Of a stretch of DNA of 64,000 bases, positions 1 to 9,335 are shown piece by piece. The notes below the pieces were generated by a model. That model worked only from the letters and a program-made list of their open reading frames with translations. It was not told the DNA's origin and did no database searches. Each line of letters opens with the position of its first letter. Position 1 is the stretch's first letter. Source of the DNA: Mesobacillus sp. S13. GTDB lineage: Bacteria > Bacillota > Bacilli > Bacillales > Cytobacillaceae. The stretch covers positions 2,809,001 to 2,873,000 of the forward strand of contig NZ_CP084622.1 of the NCBI RefSeq assembly GCF_020422885.1. Reading direction: 5' to 3'. The position numbers and the translations under genes are program-made.

Positions 1-1036
1 TAGCTGCTTGAGCAGTACGTTTCCCGGTCCGGGTTTGAAGGATGAACAATTCTCCGCGTTCAACGGTGAATTCGATATCCTGCATATCCTCATAATGCTG
101 TTCGAGGCGATTGCAGGTTTCAACGAATTGCTGATAAACAGCAGGCATTTCATTTTTCAATGTTTGGATTGGCTGAGGTGTCCTAATGCCAGCCACAACA
201 TCTTCGCCTTGCGCATTGATTAAGTATTCGCCATACAGGATACTCTCACCGGTTGACGGGTCACGAGTAAAAGCAACACCAGTTCCGGAATCATCCCCCA
301 TATTCCCGAATACCATGCTCTGGATATTAACAGCTGTCCCCAGATGTGAAGGAATTTTATTCAAACGGCGATAGACAATCGCACGCTGATTATTCCAGGA
401 ATCAAACACAGCGTTGATGGAAAGGAATAGCTGTTCCTTAGGATCCTGAGGGAAAGGCTTTCTTGTATGTTTTGTAACGATATTTTTATAGCCTTGGATA
501 ACTTCTTTCCAATCTTCTGCAGTCATTTCTGGATCTGCTTTGTATCCTTTCGCTTCCCTGGTTTCTTCCAGTAAGCGCTCGAAGAAAAAGACATCAACAT
601 CGAGGACGACATCACTGAACATCTGGATAAAACGGCGGTATGAGTCATAGGCAAAACGTGGATTGTTGGTTAGTTTCGCCATCCCCTCAACTGTCTCATC
701 ATTCATACCAAGGTTCAAGATCGTATCCATCATTCCAGGCATGGAAAATACTGCACCAGAACGAACTGATACCAGCAGCGGGTTCTCAGGATTCCCAAGC
801 TTCTTGCCCGTTTTCGCTTCAAGATCACTTAGAGCTTCAAGAACCTGAGCCTGTACTTCTGCAGGAATCGTCTTGCCAGCTTCATAATAGGCATTACATG
901 CTTCCGTAGAAATCGTGAATCCAAAAGGTACAGGAAGCCCGATACGCGTCATTTCCGCCAGGTTCGCTCCCTTACCTCCCAGGATTTCTTTCATTCCGCT
1001 ATTTCCTTCATTAAAAAGATAAACAAATTTAGACAT
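1..1036 (-). CDS. ppdK: pyruvate, phosphate dikinase, N-terminal part (runs off the window)
   Basis: PPDK interconverts pyruvate, ATP and Pi with PEP, AMP and PPi in the cytoplasm; in Bacillaceae it probably serves gluconeogenesis. Reading leftward from the ATG at 1036 the frame stays open to base 1 (about 345 residues). It begins [11 protein letters not shown] and contains the nucleotide-binding domain hallmarks [10 protein letters not shown] near residue 21, the segment [20 protein letters not shown] and, further on, [14 protein letters not shown]. The phosphohistidine and PEP domains lie outside the window. The start ATG shares one base with the TGA of the upstream gene (TGATG), so the two are probably translationally coupled. 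Identity is secure; the missing C-terminus is due only to the window edge. Confidence 0.95.
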   Translation of the reverse strand, partial: MSKFVYLFNEGNSGMKEILGGKGANLAEMTRIGLPVPFGFTISTEACNAYYEAGKTIPAEVQAQVLEALSDLEAKTGKKLGNPENPLLVSVRSGAVFSMPGMMDTILNLGMNDETVEGMAKLTNNPRFAYDSYRRFIQMFSDVVLDVDVFFFERLLEETREAKGYKADPEMTAEDWKEVIQGYKNIVTKHTRKPFPQDPKEQLFLSINAVFDSWNNQRAIVYRRLNKIPSHLGTAVNIQSMVFGNMGDDSGTGVAFTRDPSTGESILYGEYLINAQGEDVVAGIRTPQPIQTLKNEMPAVYQQFVETCNRLEQHYEDMQDIEFTVERGELFILQTRTGKRTAQAA

Positions 1037-1854
1037 CAGCCAAAACTCCTCTCACTTTTTAAAATATCGAGTATCAATCCTGCTGTTTCTTCAATCGCTT
1101 TATTGGAAACATTGATGACAGGGCAGCCAACACGTTTCATGATTTTTTCAGCATAATCCAGCTCTTCCAGGATTCGTTCATAGCTTGCATAATTAGCCCG
1201 AGCGCCCAGACCGAGCGCTTTCAGCCTTTCCGTCCTGATTTCATTAAGCTTATCCGGCGAAATGATCAAACCTACACATTTGCTTCTAGGCACTTGAAAC
1301 AATTCATCTGGCGGCTTAACTTCCGGAACGATCGGTACATTGGCCACCTTATAGCGCTTGTGGGCAAGATACATCGACAAGGGTGTTTTTGAAGTACGGG
1401 AAACCCCAACAAGAACGATATCCGCTCTCAAAATGCCCCGAGGGTCCCTGCCATCATCGTATTTGACGGCAAACTCAATCGCTTCAATTTTACGGAAGTA
1501 TTCATCATCCAGCTTGCGCATCATGCCTGGTCGATGGTTTGGCTCCTTATTGAACTTCTTTTCAAAGGCATTCATCAATGGATTGAGCAAATCAACCGCA
1601 TAGATGCCTTCCTCCTGAGCCCTTTTATCAAGATAAGCCTTAAGTGCTGGAACGACGATGGTATAAGCGATTATTGAACGCCCCTGCTTCGCGACCATGA
1701 TGACATCCTCAATGTCTTCCTCATCCTCAACATATGAATTTCTTCTGATATCGACCTGTCCCCCGTTAAACTGGGTCGCCACAGCTTTTACTACAAATTC
1801 CGCCGTTTCCCCGACTGAATCAGATACTACGTAAACAACTTCCTTCATATCCAA
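1036..1854 (-). CDS. PPDK regulatory protein (bifunctional kinase/Pi-dependent phosphorylase, DUF299)
   Basis: A 272-residue soluble protein of the family that inactivates PPDK by ADP-dependent phosphorylation of a threonine and reactivates it by Pi-dependent dephosphorylation. The start [14 protein letters not shown] and the P-loop-like [15 protein letters not shown] near residues 150-165 are typical, and the length matches the family. It lies between ccpN (14 bp upstream) and ppdK (one-base overlap), the order expected for a CcpN-controlled gluconeogenic operon; the B. subtilis relative is YqfL. The given start is TTG; an ATG two codons later (1848) is an alternative. Confidence 0.93.
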   Translation of the reverse strand: MDMKEVVYVVSDSVGETAEFVVKAVATQFNGGQVDIRRNSYVEDEEDIEDVIMVAKQGRSIIAYTIVVPALKAYLDKRAQEEGIYAVDLLNPLMNAFEKKFNKEPNHRPGMMRKLDDEYFRKIEAIEFAVKYDDGRDPRGILRADIVLVGVSRTSKTPLSMYLAHKRYKVANVPIVPEVKPPDELFQVPRSKCVGLIISPDKLNEIRTERLKALGLGARANYASYERILEELDYAEKIMKRVGCPVINVSNKAIEETAGLILDILKSERSFG

Positions 1855-1868
1855 AATGCGCTCACTTC

Positions 1869-2522
1869 CTAGACAGATTTTTGCTCTGCTATTTCTAAAT
1901 AAACCTTCGTAATGGTTGTTTTGGTTATTCGTCCGATGACTTCATATGAATCGGATTTATGCTTGAGTTCCCGGACGACAGGGAGAGAATCAATTCTGTT
2001 CGTCACAAGCTTCTTAGCAGCCTGGACAAGTGTTTCTTCAGGTTTCACCGTGATAATGTTTGGCATCCTCGTCATGATGACACTAACAGGAAGATCCTCC
2101 AGATTCTTATTCCCGATCGCAGCTCTCAGCAGGTCTTTCCTTGAGATGACCCCAGCAAGGCAGCCTTCCGAATCCACAGCATATAGCGTCCCAACATCCT
2201 CAAGGAACATTTGGACAATCGCATCATAAACAGACGATGATTTCTGGACGACAATCGGATGGCCTTTATAGTCATTCACCTTGAGATTTAGAACTTCTGT
2301 AGGTTCAAACAGCCTCTCTTTTTCCTTATTGAAAAAATAACCCACTCTCGGCCTCGCCTCCAGGCTGCCTGCCATCGTCAGGATTGCCAGATCAGGCCTT
2401 AGAGTAGCCCGAGTCAATTTCAGCTTTTCAGCAATCTGCTCACCGGTAATCGGGCCATCCTCTTTAACAATTTGAACGATTTCTTCCTGCCGTTTTGTTA
2501 GTTTAATAGAACTCACCACCAA
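1869..2522 (-). CDS. ccpN: CcpN-type transcriptional repressor (HTH plus two CBS domains)
   Basis: Repressor of gluconeogenic genes under glycolytic conditions. The first 65 residues form a winged helix (KLTKRQEEIVQIVKEDGPIT, then EKLKLTRATLRPDLAIL), followed by two CBS domains around residues 80-140 and 148-210 (VGTLYAVDSEGCLAGVISRK; ITVKPEETLVQAAKKL), the usual nucleotide-sensing module. Length (about 215 residues) and order ccpN-PPDK regulator-ppdK agree with the B. subtilis yqzB/yqfL arrangement. The start is uncertain: TTG GTG GTG lie in a row behind a GGGGG stretch, so the true start may be one of the GTG codons at 2519 or 2516. The 264 bp upstream hold no gene and probably carry its promoter. 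Confidence 0.93.
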   Translation of the reverse strand: MVVSSIKLTKRQEEIVQIVKEDGPITGEQIAEKLKLTRATLRPDLAILTMAGSLEARPRVGYFFNKEKERLFEPTEVLNLKVNDYKGHPIVVQKSSSVYDAIVQMFLEDVGTLYAVDSEGCLAGVISRKDLLRAAIGNKNLEDLPVSVIMTRMPNIITVKPEETLVQAAKKLVTNRIDSLPVVRELKHKSDSYEVIGRITKTTITKVYLEIAEQKSV

Positions 2523-2744
2523 CGTACCCCCAATAATTAATATGTAATTATTATCAAGGATTTTTATAATGTGTTATCCTTATTAACTTATAGTATATAA
2601 CATTTAAACAAAAAGCAAAAGGAAAGGTTTTGATAATTCTTTGAATTTATTAAAACAGCAGAGTATCACACGATTTAATGGGGAGAATTTTTATTTTTTC
2701 AACTTAAATATGTCATACTGTTACTCAATGTTAGGGAAACATCA

Positions 2745-2777
2745 ATAAAAAATCCCCTGAGCACTGCTCAGGGGATT
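2745..2777 (-). terminator. rho-independent terminator of exoA
   Basis: Perfect 13-bp stem (AATCCCCTGAGCA at 2751-2763 against 2765-2777) followed on the minus strand by a run of T (A run at 2745-2750). It begins 10 bp after the exoA stop codon. Confidence 0.9.
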
Positions 2778-2786
2778 CAATCATTT

Positions 2787-3542
2787 TTATAGACTTAGTT
2801 CAAGCGTGACTGGGCAGTGGTCACTACCCATAACGAAACATTCTGCACCCGCTTCCTTGATTGCAGGTGCCAGTTTTTCAGAAACGATAAAATAATCGAT
2901 ACGCCATCCGATGTTCTTTTCTCTTACTTTATTCATATATGACCACCAAGTATAAACATCTTTTACTTCAGGATGCAGGTGGCGGAAGGAATCTACAAAG
3001 CCGCTGGCGAGAAGTTCGGTCATCTTCCCGCGCTCTTCGTCTGTAAAACCTGAGTTCCCCCTGTTCGGTTTTGGATTTTTCAAATCGATCTCATTATGGG
3101 CGACGTTTAAGTCACCGCAAAGGATTACGGGCTTTGTCTTCTCCAATTCCAACAAATATTCCTTGAGCACATTCTCCCAGGATAAGCGGTAGCCAAGGCG
3201 CGCCAAATCCCTCTGGGAATTAGGAGTATACACATTTACAAGATAAAACTCTTCGAACTCCGCAGTTATGGCCCTGCCCTCATGGTCATGCTCAGCTGAC
3301 CCGATGCCGTACCTCACTGAAAGTGGCTGTTTTTTCGAAAAAACAGCCGTTCCGGAATATCCCTTCTTTTCAGCGTAATTCCAGAGCTGATGATATCCTT
3401 CAAGTTCCAGGCTAATCTGCCCCTCCTGCAATTTCGTTTCCTGTATACAAAACAGGTCTGCGTCCGCCTCATTGAAAAAATCCATAAACCCTTTACGAAC
3501 GCATGCCCTTATGCCATTAACATTCCAAGATACTAATTTCAT
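2787..3542 (-). CDS. exoA: exodeoxyribonuclease III / AP endonuclease
   Basis: A 251-residue Mg-dependent endonuclease/exonuclease that cleaves at abasic sites in base-excision repair. Family motifs are complete: start MKLVSWNVNGIRA, metal-binding Glu in CIQETKLQ, VNVYTPNSQ, CGDLNVAH with the catalytic Asp and Asn, and the C-terminal GSDHCPVTLEL. The protein closely matches the B. subtilis ExoA size. ATG at 3542 is preceded by AAGGAG. It is a single-gene unit closed by a strong terminator. Confidence 0.96.
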   Translation of the reverse strand: MKLVSWNVNGIRACVRKGFMDFFNEADADLFCIQETKLQEGQISLELEGYHQLWNYAEKKGYSGTAVFSKKQPLSVRYGIGSAEHDHEGRAITAEFEEFYLVNVYTPNSQRDLARLGYRLSWENVLKEYLLELEKTKPVILCGDLNVAHNEIDLKNPKPNRGNSGFTDEERGKMTELLASGFVDSFRHLHPEVKDVYTWWSYMNKVREKNIGWRIDYFIVSEKLAPAIKEAGAECFVMGSDHCPVTLELSL

Positions 3543-3586
3543 TAAACATATTCTCCTTAGTTAAAAACTCATGTTCTTCTATTCTA

Positions 3587-4993
3587 TCAGTCTTCGATTA
3601 GCGATTCTATTATAGCGATCCCCTTAATGAGATCCTTAACTGGTGCATTCGCAAAAGAAAGCCTGAAATACTGCATTCTTTGGGTGGCATAAATTCTTCC
3701 GGGGTTGATTAACACTCCATTTGCAAGGGCTTTTCGATATAATTCAGACAAGGATATATCCGGATGCATTTTGACCCATATGAAAAAACCACCTTCAGGC
3801 TTTTCCCATTCTGCATAATTGCCTAAGTGTTTTTCCAATGCTTCCAAGGCCGCATTTCTACGCACCTCCAACTGCTTCCTTACGTTTGCTAAATGCTTCT
3901 CATATAATCCGCTGGAAAGCCATTCTGCGGCTGCTCGCTGAGATAATGAGCTCGATCCGTAGTCTGTCTGCATTTTCAGGTCTGCCAGCCGGTCAATAAC
4001 TGCTTCCGGACCGGCAACCCATCCGATTCTCAATCCGGGATTCAGGCTCTTCGAAAGGCTGCCAAGATATAGTACATTTCCATGCCTGTCATGCGATTTA
4101 ATGGGAGACGGCGGCGGAGAATCCATCCACAGATCGCCGTAAACATCGTCCTCAATGATGGGAAGCTGAGCTGTCTCTGCCAGTTTGAGCAACTCTTTCC
4201 TTCTGTTTACTCCCATTAGGATACCAGTGGGATTATGAAAATTCGGATGGCAGTATAATACAGAGTCCTTGCTTTGATGGGATTCCTTTATCACCTCTGG
4301 GATGATCCCCTCATGATCCATGGAGATACCATGAAGTTTCATTCCAGCAGACTGGAAGGTGGACAAGGATTGTAAATAAGATGGATTCTCTAGAAAAACG
4401 GTGGATTCCTTTTCCAGTAATCCGATGGAAATGAGGTGCAATGCTTGTAAAGCACCGGATACGACTAAAATAGATGAAGCATCGACTTTAATTCCTTTTT
4501 GATTTAGGTGTTGAGCAATCGCTTCCCGAAGCTGCGGGTTTCCTTTCGGGTCTTCATAACCAAACGGCTCCAGTTCCTGTCCAACTTTTGTTAAAACAGC
4601 CCTCATATCCTCCAGCGGGAATAAATCCTTTGATAATTCTCCTTTACTCAGCTGGATCAAACTCTCATCAGATTCTGCCAGATTTATAGCCTGGACCGTT
4701 GACAGGCTCGCCTGATGGGTGCCCCGCCCCACTTGTTCATTCCAATTGACTGGAGGGGCAGAACGCATGAGGGTCCAAGTATTATTAACGACTATAGTTC
4801 CCATCCCCAGCTTCCCCTCAACCAGCCCATCAGCAGCCAACTCATCCAGCGCAGTGACGACTGTACTTCTGTTCACGCTGAATTGTTTTGCAAGGTCACG
4901 CTGACTGGGCAGCCTGCTGCCAACTGGCCAATTCCCGTTTGTAATCTGTTCTTTGACAAAGTTGATTATTACTTTATATTTTGGCTCTTTCAT
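3587..4993 (-). CDS. MocR/GntR-family regulator with aminotransferase-like domain
   Basis: PLP-dependent regulator of about 468 residues: an N-terminal GntR winged helix (GSRLPSQRDLAKQFSVNRST) joined to a fold-type I aminotransferase domain with the PLP-lysine motif GSLSKSLNPGLRIGW, the aspartate region IIEDDVYGDLW and HPNFHNPTG. MocR proteins usually sense an amine or vitamer and control a neighbouring transporter or enzyme gene. The frame can be extended to 5011, but GGAG seven bases before the ATG at 4993 favours that start, which leaves the operator-like repeats at 5013-5111 upstream. The divergent EamA exporter is the likely target. The effector is not known. Confidence 0.9.
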   Translation of the reverse strand: MKEPKYKVIINFVKEQITNGNWPVGSRLPSQRDLAKQFSVNRSTVVTALDELAADGLVEGKLGMGTIVVNNTWTLMRSAPPVNWNEQVGRGTHQASLSTVQAINLAESDESLIQLSKGELSKDLFPLEDMRAVLTKVGQELEPFGYEDPKGNPQLREAIAQHLNQKGIKVDASSILVVSGALQALHLISIGLLEKESTVFLENPSYLQSLSTFQSAGMKLHGISMDHEGIIPEVIKESHQSKDSVLYCHPNFHNPTGILMGVNRRKELLKLAETAQLPIIEDDVYGDLWMDSPPPSPIKSHDRHGNVLYLGSLSKSLNPGLRIGWVAGPEAVIDRLADLKMQTDYGSSSLSQRAAAEWLSSGLYEKHLANVRKQLEVRRNAALEALEKHLGNYAEWEKPEGGFFIWVKMHPDISLSELYRKALANGVLINPGRIYATQRMQYFRLSFANAPVKDLIKGIAIIESLIED

Positions 4994-5012
4994 GAACCCT
5001 GCTCCATTCATA

Positions 5013-5111
5013 ATTGGTTGGTTTTAAAAAAACCACATTGGTTGGATACATTTTACCAAGACCCCGTTATATTTGAAAGATAAACCTGTCATACAGGGTT
5101 AAATTGGATGG
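5013..5111. promoter_or_regulatory. three ATTGG[TA]TGG repeats in the MocR/EamA divergent promoter region
   Basis: ATTGGTTGG occurs at 5013-5021 and 5037-5045, exactly 24 bp apart (about two helical turns) and in the same orientation; a variant ATTGGATGG lies at 5103-5111 just before the EamA start. Direct repeats spaced by about two turns are the usual binding geometry of dimeric MocR regulators such as GabR and PdxR. Assignment as the operator of the adjacent regulator is inference. Confidence 0.5.
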
Positions 5112-5130
5112 TTTTTTAGGGGAGAATAAC

Positions 5131-6024
5131 ATGAGATCCAGGTTGGCAGCAGCACACTTGCTCGTTATTTTGTTATGGGGGTCAGCATTTGCAGGGATTC
5201 GGCATGGACTAGAAGGCTACTCTCCAGAACACTTGTCATTCCTTCGTCTTTTTATTGGGTCAGCGGCTCTTCTTTTCTACGCCTTATTAACAAAAATGAA
5301 GCTTCCAGAAAGAAAAGATTGGCCTGTTATATTCCTCTTCGGATTCCTGGGATTTGCAGTCTATCAAACTGCATTGAATTTCGGTGAACAAACCGTAAGC
5401 GCCGGAGTCGCCAGCCTGCTTGTTTCTACTTCACCTGTTTTTATCGGATTATTGGGGAAATTGTTCTTCCAGGAACGTACAGGAAAATGGTATTGGTCCG
5501 GTGCTTCGATTAGCATGCTTGGGATCATGTTCATTTCGATTGGATCAGGAGGAAGTCTTAATTTTGGCATCGGAGTACTTCTAATATTGATTGCTTCATT
5601 ATCTGAATCACTTTATTTTGTGTTTCAAAAAAAATACTTAAGCAAGTATGGGGCTCTTCCTTTTACAGCCTATACGATATGGGCAGCCACCTTATTCATG
5701 GGTTTCTTTGCTCCTGGGATTTTAAATGAAATGATTGTAGCCCCAATTGGAGCAACGATAAGTGCTATTTACCTCGGTCTTTTTCCTACGGTGGTTGCTT
5801 ACTTTGCTATTGCCTATATCACCGCAAAATCCGGGGCCTCTGAAGCAGCAAGTTCTCTCTACCTTACTCCTGCTGCTTCTTTTATGATCGCTTGGCTCTG
5901 GTTGGGGGAAGTACCGGCAATCATGACAATAGCTGGCGGTGTAATTACACTTATCGGAGTTTCCCTGACCTACTTCAAAGGCAGGGGCGAAATGGGAAAT
6001 ACATCTCTAGAAATCAAAGGATAG
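5131..6024 (+). CDS. EamA-family (DMT superfamily) exporter
   Basis: Integral membrane protein of 297 residues with about ten hydrophobic helices in two EamA repeats, starting MRSRLAAAHLLVILLWGSAF, the WGSxF signature of the family. Members export metabolites or amino acids; the substrate cannot be read from sequence. The longer frame from 5104 is less likely because GGGGAG sits eight bases before the ATG at 5131. It is divergent from the MocR regulator and probably controlled by it. Its 3' end overlaps the convergent photolyase gene by 18 bp. Confidence 0.88.
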   Translation: MRSRLAAAHLLVILLWGSAFAGIRHGLEGYSPEHLSFLRLFIGSAALLFYALLTKMKLPERKDWPVIFLFGFLGFAVYQTALNFGEQTVSAGVASLLVSTSPVFIGLLGKLFFQERTGKWYWSGASISMLGIMFISIGSGGSLNFGIGVLLILIASLSESLYFVFQKKYLSKYGALPFTAYTIWAATLFMGFFAPGILNEMIVAPIGATISAIYLGLFPTVVAYFAIAYITAKSGASEAASSLYLTPAASFMIAWLWLGEVPAIMTIAGGVITLIGVSLTYFKGRGEMGNTSLEIKG

Positions 6025-7395
6025 CTGCTCCGTTTCTCCTCCCTCTCCTTTTTTCCGGCCAGGCTTTCCTTTGCTTTTTATACTTTGATACTGAAGTCTC
6101 GCTTGTTTACATTTCTTTTTGACATCGACCATTGGTGCTTCGTAGCCAAGTCGGTAAAAAGCCGGATAAAGCCATGGTTCATGGATGTACTCCTCCGGCA
6201 GCCTGCTTAATTCAGGGATATATCGGCGAATGAACACTCCATCTGGGTCAAGCTCCTTGCCAACTTTTACAGGATCAATGATTTTCATCTTCCCTTTCAT
6301 TTCCGCGTGCTGCTGGATATAGAAATCATGGATAGCTGGTTCATAGTCTAGATACAATCCCGCCAACGCATGGGATGGATTCTTTACATCCAGCAATAAA
6401 GTATTCGTAATAAAAGATGTTACCAAAGCTCGCAGCGAGAAATTCATCCACCCTGTTTTTGTCAGACTCCTCATAGCGGCATCGATCATTGGAATCCCCG
6501 TTCTTCCCTGCAGCCATCGCTGGAACCACTCTTCATTCCAGTCCCTCTTGATTTCACTTATTGCATGCAGTTCCTGTTCTGGGGACTCCATGCTGCAAAT
6601 TTTGACCCTGGCGATAAGTTTTGATAAAAACTCTTCGTACTGTGTTTTCTCTTCCTCCACCTTACATGCCTGTAATTTCTCCTCTGTTCGTTGAAAAATA
6701 GTCCTGATTGATATATTCCCCCATGTTATATAAGCCGAAAGCCTCGAGGACGATAATGAGGACGGCAGTGGTTTTGTGTAGTTTTCGATGTACTTTGCAA
6801 ATCTGTCTTCGAGGAATGAATCCAGTGTTTCTATTGCCTTCCACTCTCCCCCTTGCTGACCGAAGCGAATTTTCTCACCCTTTATCTTGAAGGTTTGAAG
6901 TTTTTTCAAATCAGTCAATAAAAAACCTGGTAACCGGGACGGAACATCAATATGGACAGGAACTTCAGTCTGTGGTTCTTTTAAATAGGAGACAAAACGT
7001 TCATAAAATCGTTTTCCATGAACATTTACCAGCTCTGGACCATAACAAAACAAGCTTTGCTGATTCTGGTCAGCCCATTTTTTCACTTTATCGATAAACC
7101 AGCCGTCATTGTGGGCAAAAATATTGATAGAATGATATGATTCCAATAATCCTTCCAATACGATCTCCAGCTCATTAATTGCAGTAAAGAGCTTCCCGCC
7201 CTTTTCCTCAATCTCTTTCGACAGCTCCTCCAGACTTTCAACAACAAATTGCAAATGACGGGCAGAAAGCGGTTTCTCATTCCATTGAGAAGGTTCAAAT
7301 ACATAAAGAGGCAATACTTCTCCCGACGCAGTTGCTTCCGCCAATGGTTGATGGTCGGAAAGACGCAAATCTTTATTGAAAAGGACGATGTTCAT
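6007..7395 (-). CDS. cryptochrome/photolyase-family FAD protein (deoxyribodipyrimidine photo-lyase type)
   Basis: A 462-residue flavoprotein expected to repair UV-induced pyrimidine dimers with blue light. The N-terminal Rossmann-like antenna domain starts MNIVLFNKDLRLSDHQPL; the helical FAD domain carries GRTGIPMIDAAMRSL, TKTGWMNFSLRALV, LYLDYEPAIHDFYIQQ and DPDGVFIRRYIPEL. This resembles the bacterial subgroup with D-Y-E-P-x-I-H in place of the class I WGNWQ region, so the exact substrate is less certain than the family. ATG at 7395 is chosen over the GTG at 7404 because GGAG is correctly spaced for the ATG. Its tail overlaps the EamA gene by 18 bp, with no terminator visible between. Confidence 0.88.
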   Translation of the reverse strand: MNIVLFNKDLRLSDHQPLAEATASGEVLPLYVFEPSQWNEKPLSARHLQFVVESLEELSKEIEEKGGKLFTAINELEIVLEGLLESYHSINIFAHNDGWFIDKVKKWADQNQQSLFCYGPELVNVHGKRFYERFVSYLKEPQTEVPVHIDVPSRLPGFLLTDLKKLQTFKIKGEKIRFGQQGGEWKAIETLDSFLEDRFAKYIENYTKPLPSSLSSSRLSAYITWGNISIRTIFQRTEEKLQACKVEEEKTQYEEFLSKLIARVKICSMESPEQELHAISEIKRDWNEEWFQRWLQGRTGIPMIDAAMRSLTKTGWMNFSLRALVTSFITNTLLLDVKNPSHALAGLYLDYEPAIHDFYIQQHAEMKGKMKIIDPVKVGKELDPDGVFIRRYIPELSRLPEEYIHEPWLYPAFYRLGYEAPMVDVKKKCKQARLQYQSIKSKGKPGRKKGEGGETEQLSFDF

Positions 7396-7489
7396 TGAAA
7401 TCACTCCGCTATTTGCTCTTTTGCACAGGCTCTAATTTTTCTCAGTTCAGTTCTATTTAAGTATTATTCAGGGGGAAATAGTGAAACCT

Positions 7490-8362
7490 TTAATTTAATA
7501 TTTCTCTTAAAAGGATTCCAAACATGATTCCCAGGAACATGGATGTCAAGGTACCAAGAAGAAAGTACTCCGCCCAATCACGATCATCCATCTGTTTGAA
7601 GCGGGCGATTGATTTTGCAGTAACAATGAAGGCGATGGCTGGATAAGAACTATAGTACGTAAGCAAGATAACAAGAAGCCGCTCGATATAGCCTATCAGC
7701 TTCCCGCGTGACATATCGTGCTTATTGAAAATCATATAGCTGTATTGTTCTGACAGTCCTCGTTCACCCCTGTTCGCTTGTGGGTAAGCCTGCTCCTTCA
7801 GTTCGTTTTTAAAGGTATATTTTCCTTCAAAGGTTAACAGCTGTCCCGGGAGAGAGCCAAGAAGTATTCGTATCATATGGCCACTCACACTTGTTCCCAA
7901 TATTAAAATAATCACAATCACCAGCATTGTAGCAGAAGCGTCCAAATTCCGCCCTTCCTCAAACAAAAGATTTATAAATCTATCAACATTAGAAACTAGC
8001 GATATTTCATAAAATAACTGCATCGCTGTTAGCAGCATAAAAAGATGCAGCGCCTGGTCTACTATAAAAAACCACAGTTTACTTAAATGTTCACGAGACG
8101 TATACTGATCCACTAGCTGAATCTTAACCATGTCAATGATCAAATGCGTCCCTGTTATGTAAAGGACCGGCCAAAGCACAGTCGTTACAAGATCATTTTG
8201 CTCGTAAAAAAAGAGCCAGCCTGCTGAAAGGACAGCTGCGTTCACCAGAAAATGATGAAATATATGCTTTTTTATATTTTTGAGCTTGTCCTGTACCATA
8301 CGATCCGTCTGCAGGTAAAAGTCGGCTATCAGATGCGCTATAATTAAACTTAATAAAAGCAT
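7490..8362 (-). CDS. DUF3307 membrane protein
   Basis: A 290-residue polytopic membrane protein with the DUF3307 start LSLIIAHLIADFYLQTDRMV and a second conserved histidine region, ITGTHLIIDMVKIQLVDQ. About six to seven hydrophobic segments are visible. Function is unknown. It follows the SatD gene closely, and AAAGGAG is five bases before the ATG at 8362, so that start is preferred to the GTG at 8377. The pairing of DUF3307 with SatD proteins is a recurrent arrangement in Firmicutes. Confidence 0.85.
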   Translation of the reverse strand: MLLLSLIIAHLIADFYLQTDRMVQDKLKNIKKHIFHHFLVNAAVLSAGWLFFYEQNDLVTTVLWPVLYITGTHLIIDMVKIQLVDQYTSREHLSKLWFFIVDQALHLFMLLTAMQLFYEISLVSNVDRFINLLFEEGRNLDASATMLVIVIILILGTSVSGHMIRILLGSLPGQLLTFEGKYTFKNELKEQAYPQANRGERGLSEQYSYMIFNKHDMSRGKLIGYIERLLVILLTYYSSYPAIAFIVTAKSIARFKQMDDRDWAEYFLLGTLTSMFLGIMFGILLREILN

Positions 8363-8383
8363 GCCTGCTCCTTTCACCAGAAT

Positions 8384-9130
8384 CTAGAGGCTGAAAATAT
8401 TCTGCACCTGGCTTTTTATATTTGTTCTAATACTTTCTTCGAGCAACTTTAATTGCCCATTTTGCATATCCGGAAAAAAGTCACTCGCCTGCCTGCCATC
8501 CAAAACACTGACGATTTCATGGAAACTGCGGAGAATTTGCTCGCAGTGCCCTTTCTTAAAATGGCTGTAAACCGTTGGAGCTGAGCGATCGAGAAGCTGT
8601 GCCACAGTATTTTGTTTGCCATAAATAAGATAGAGCGAGCATACTAGCCGCTGTACATCAGTCTGTTCCATTCTTAGTACATTCTGCAGGCTAAGCATCC
8701 CATTTATTAATGTCTGCAACCCTGGCTCCCTTTCGGGAATTTGATAACAAAAGGTTTCCCTATTCTTCTGTTTTTTAAGTTGGTCATTCGCACTTCTCGC
8801 CTGCTTTGCCAATGGATGAATCCATTTTTCAATATCAATTTCCTCTACCTTCTTATCCAGCCTGCCATAGGCAAGGCCAAAATACGGAAGGTGTTTTTCA
8901 TATTCCCAAATCGAACTGATATAAAAGGCTGTAATAAATGCTGTTGAGTATCCTTCAGCTAGAAGAATAAGCTCGTCCCCAGATCGATGCTTAATCTGTA
9001 CGGAACCGATACCTTCATACCATTTATTTATATATGTCTCTAGCTTCCCTAAATAATTACTCAGCATCTCGCCATTAGCTGCTGAGGAAGAATTCGTTAT
9101 ATCCATTATAAATACAGACACTGGCTCCAT
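8384..9130 (-). CDS. SatD-family protein
   Basis: A 248-residue protein of the SatD family. The N-terminal half has DITNSS at residues 10-15 and SGDELILLAEG some 40 residues later, a spacing and wording reminiscent of the two metal-binding acidic sites of class III cyclase/palm-fold domains; this likeness is my reading, not an established function. Residues about 180-210 contain a helix-turn-helix-like stretch (VAQLLDRSAPTVYSHFKKG). AGGTGGAG five bases before the ATG at 9130 sets the start. It is co-transcribed with the DUF3307 gene; a sensor or regulator for that membrane protein is a possible role. Confidence 0.8.
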   Translation of the reverse strand: MEPVSVFIMDITNSSSAANGEMLSNYLGKLETYINKWYEGIGSVQIKHRSGDELILLAEGYSTAFITAFYISSIWEYEKHLPYFGLAYGRLDKKVEEIDIEKWIHPLAKQARSANDQLKKQKNRETFCYQIPEREPGLQTLINGMLSLQNVLRMEQTDVQRLVCSLYLIYGKQNTVAQLLDRSAPTVYSHFKKGHCEQILRSFHEIVSVLDGRQASDFFPDMQNGQLKLLEESIRTNIKSQVQNIFSL

Positions 9131-9303
9131 TGCTACTCCACCTAACAATTAAATTCGACTATTTAGTGTAATTTTATATAAATTAGATAGTATAGTCAAA
9201 TTCATTAAACATTAGACTTATCCTAATAACAAAATAATCCGTATTTCCTTGGATCCATTTTAACAAGAGCGTATGTTCGCTTCAATGGGTAAATAAGTAC
9301 AAA

Positions 9304-9327
9304 AAAAAGAGCCCTCAGGCTCTTTTT
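9304..9327 (-). terminator. terminator of ppiB
   Basis: AAAAAGAGCC/GGCTCTTTTT ten-base stem with a CTCA loop, flanked by a further A run on its left that becomes the T tract on the minus strand; it ends 8 bp after the ppiB stop. Confidence 0.88.
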
Positions 9328-9335
9328 AAAGGATC

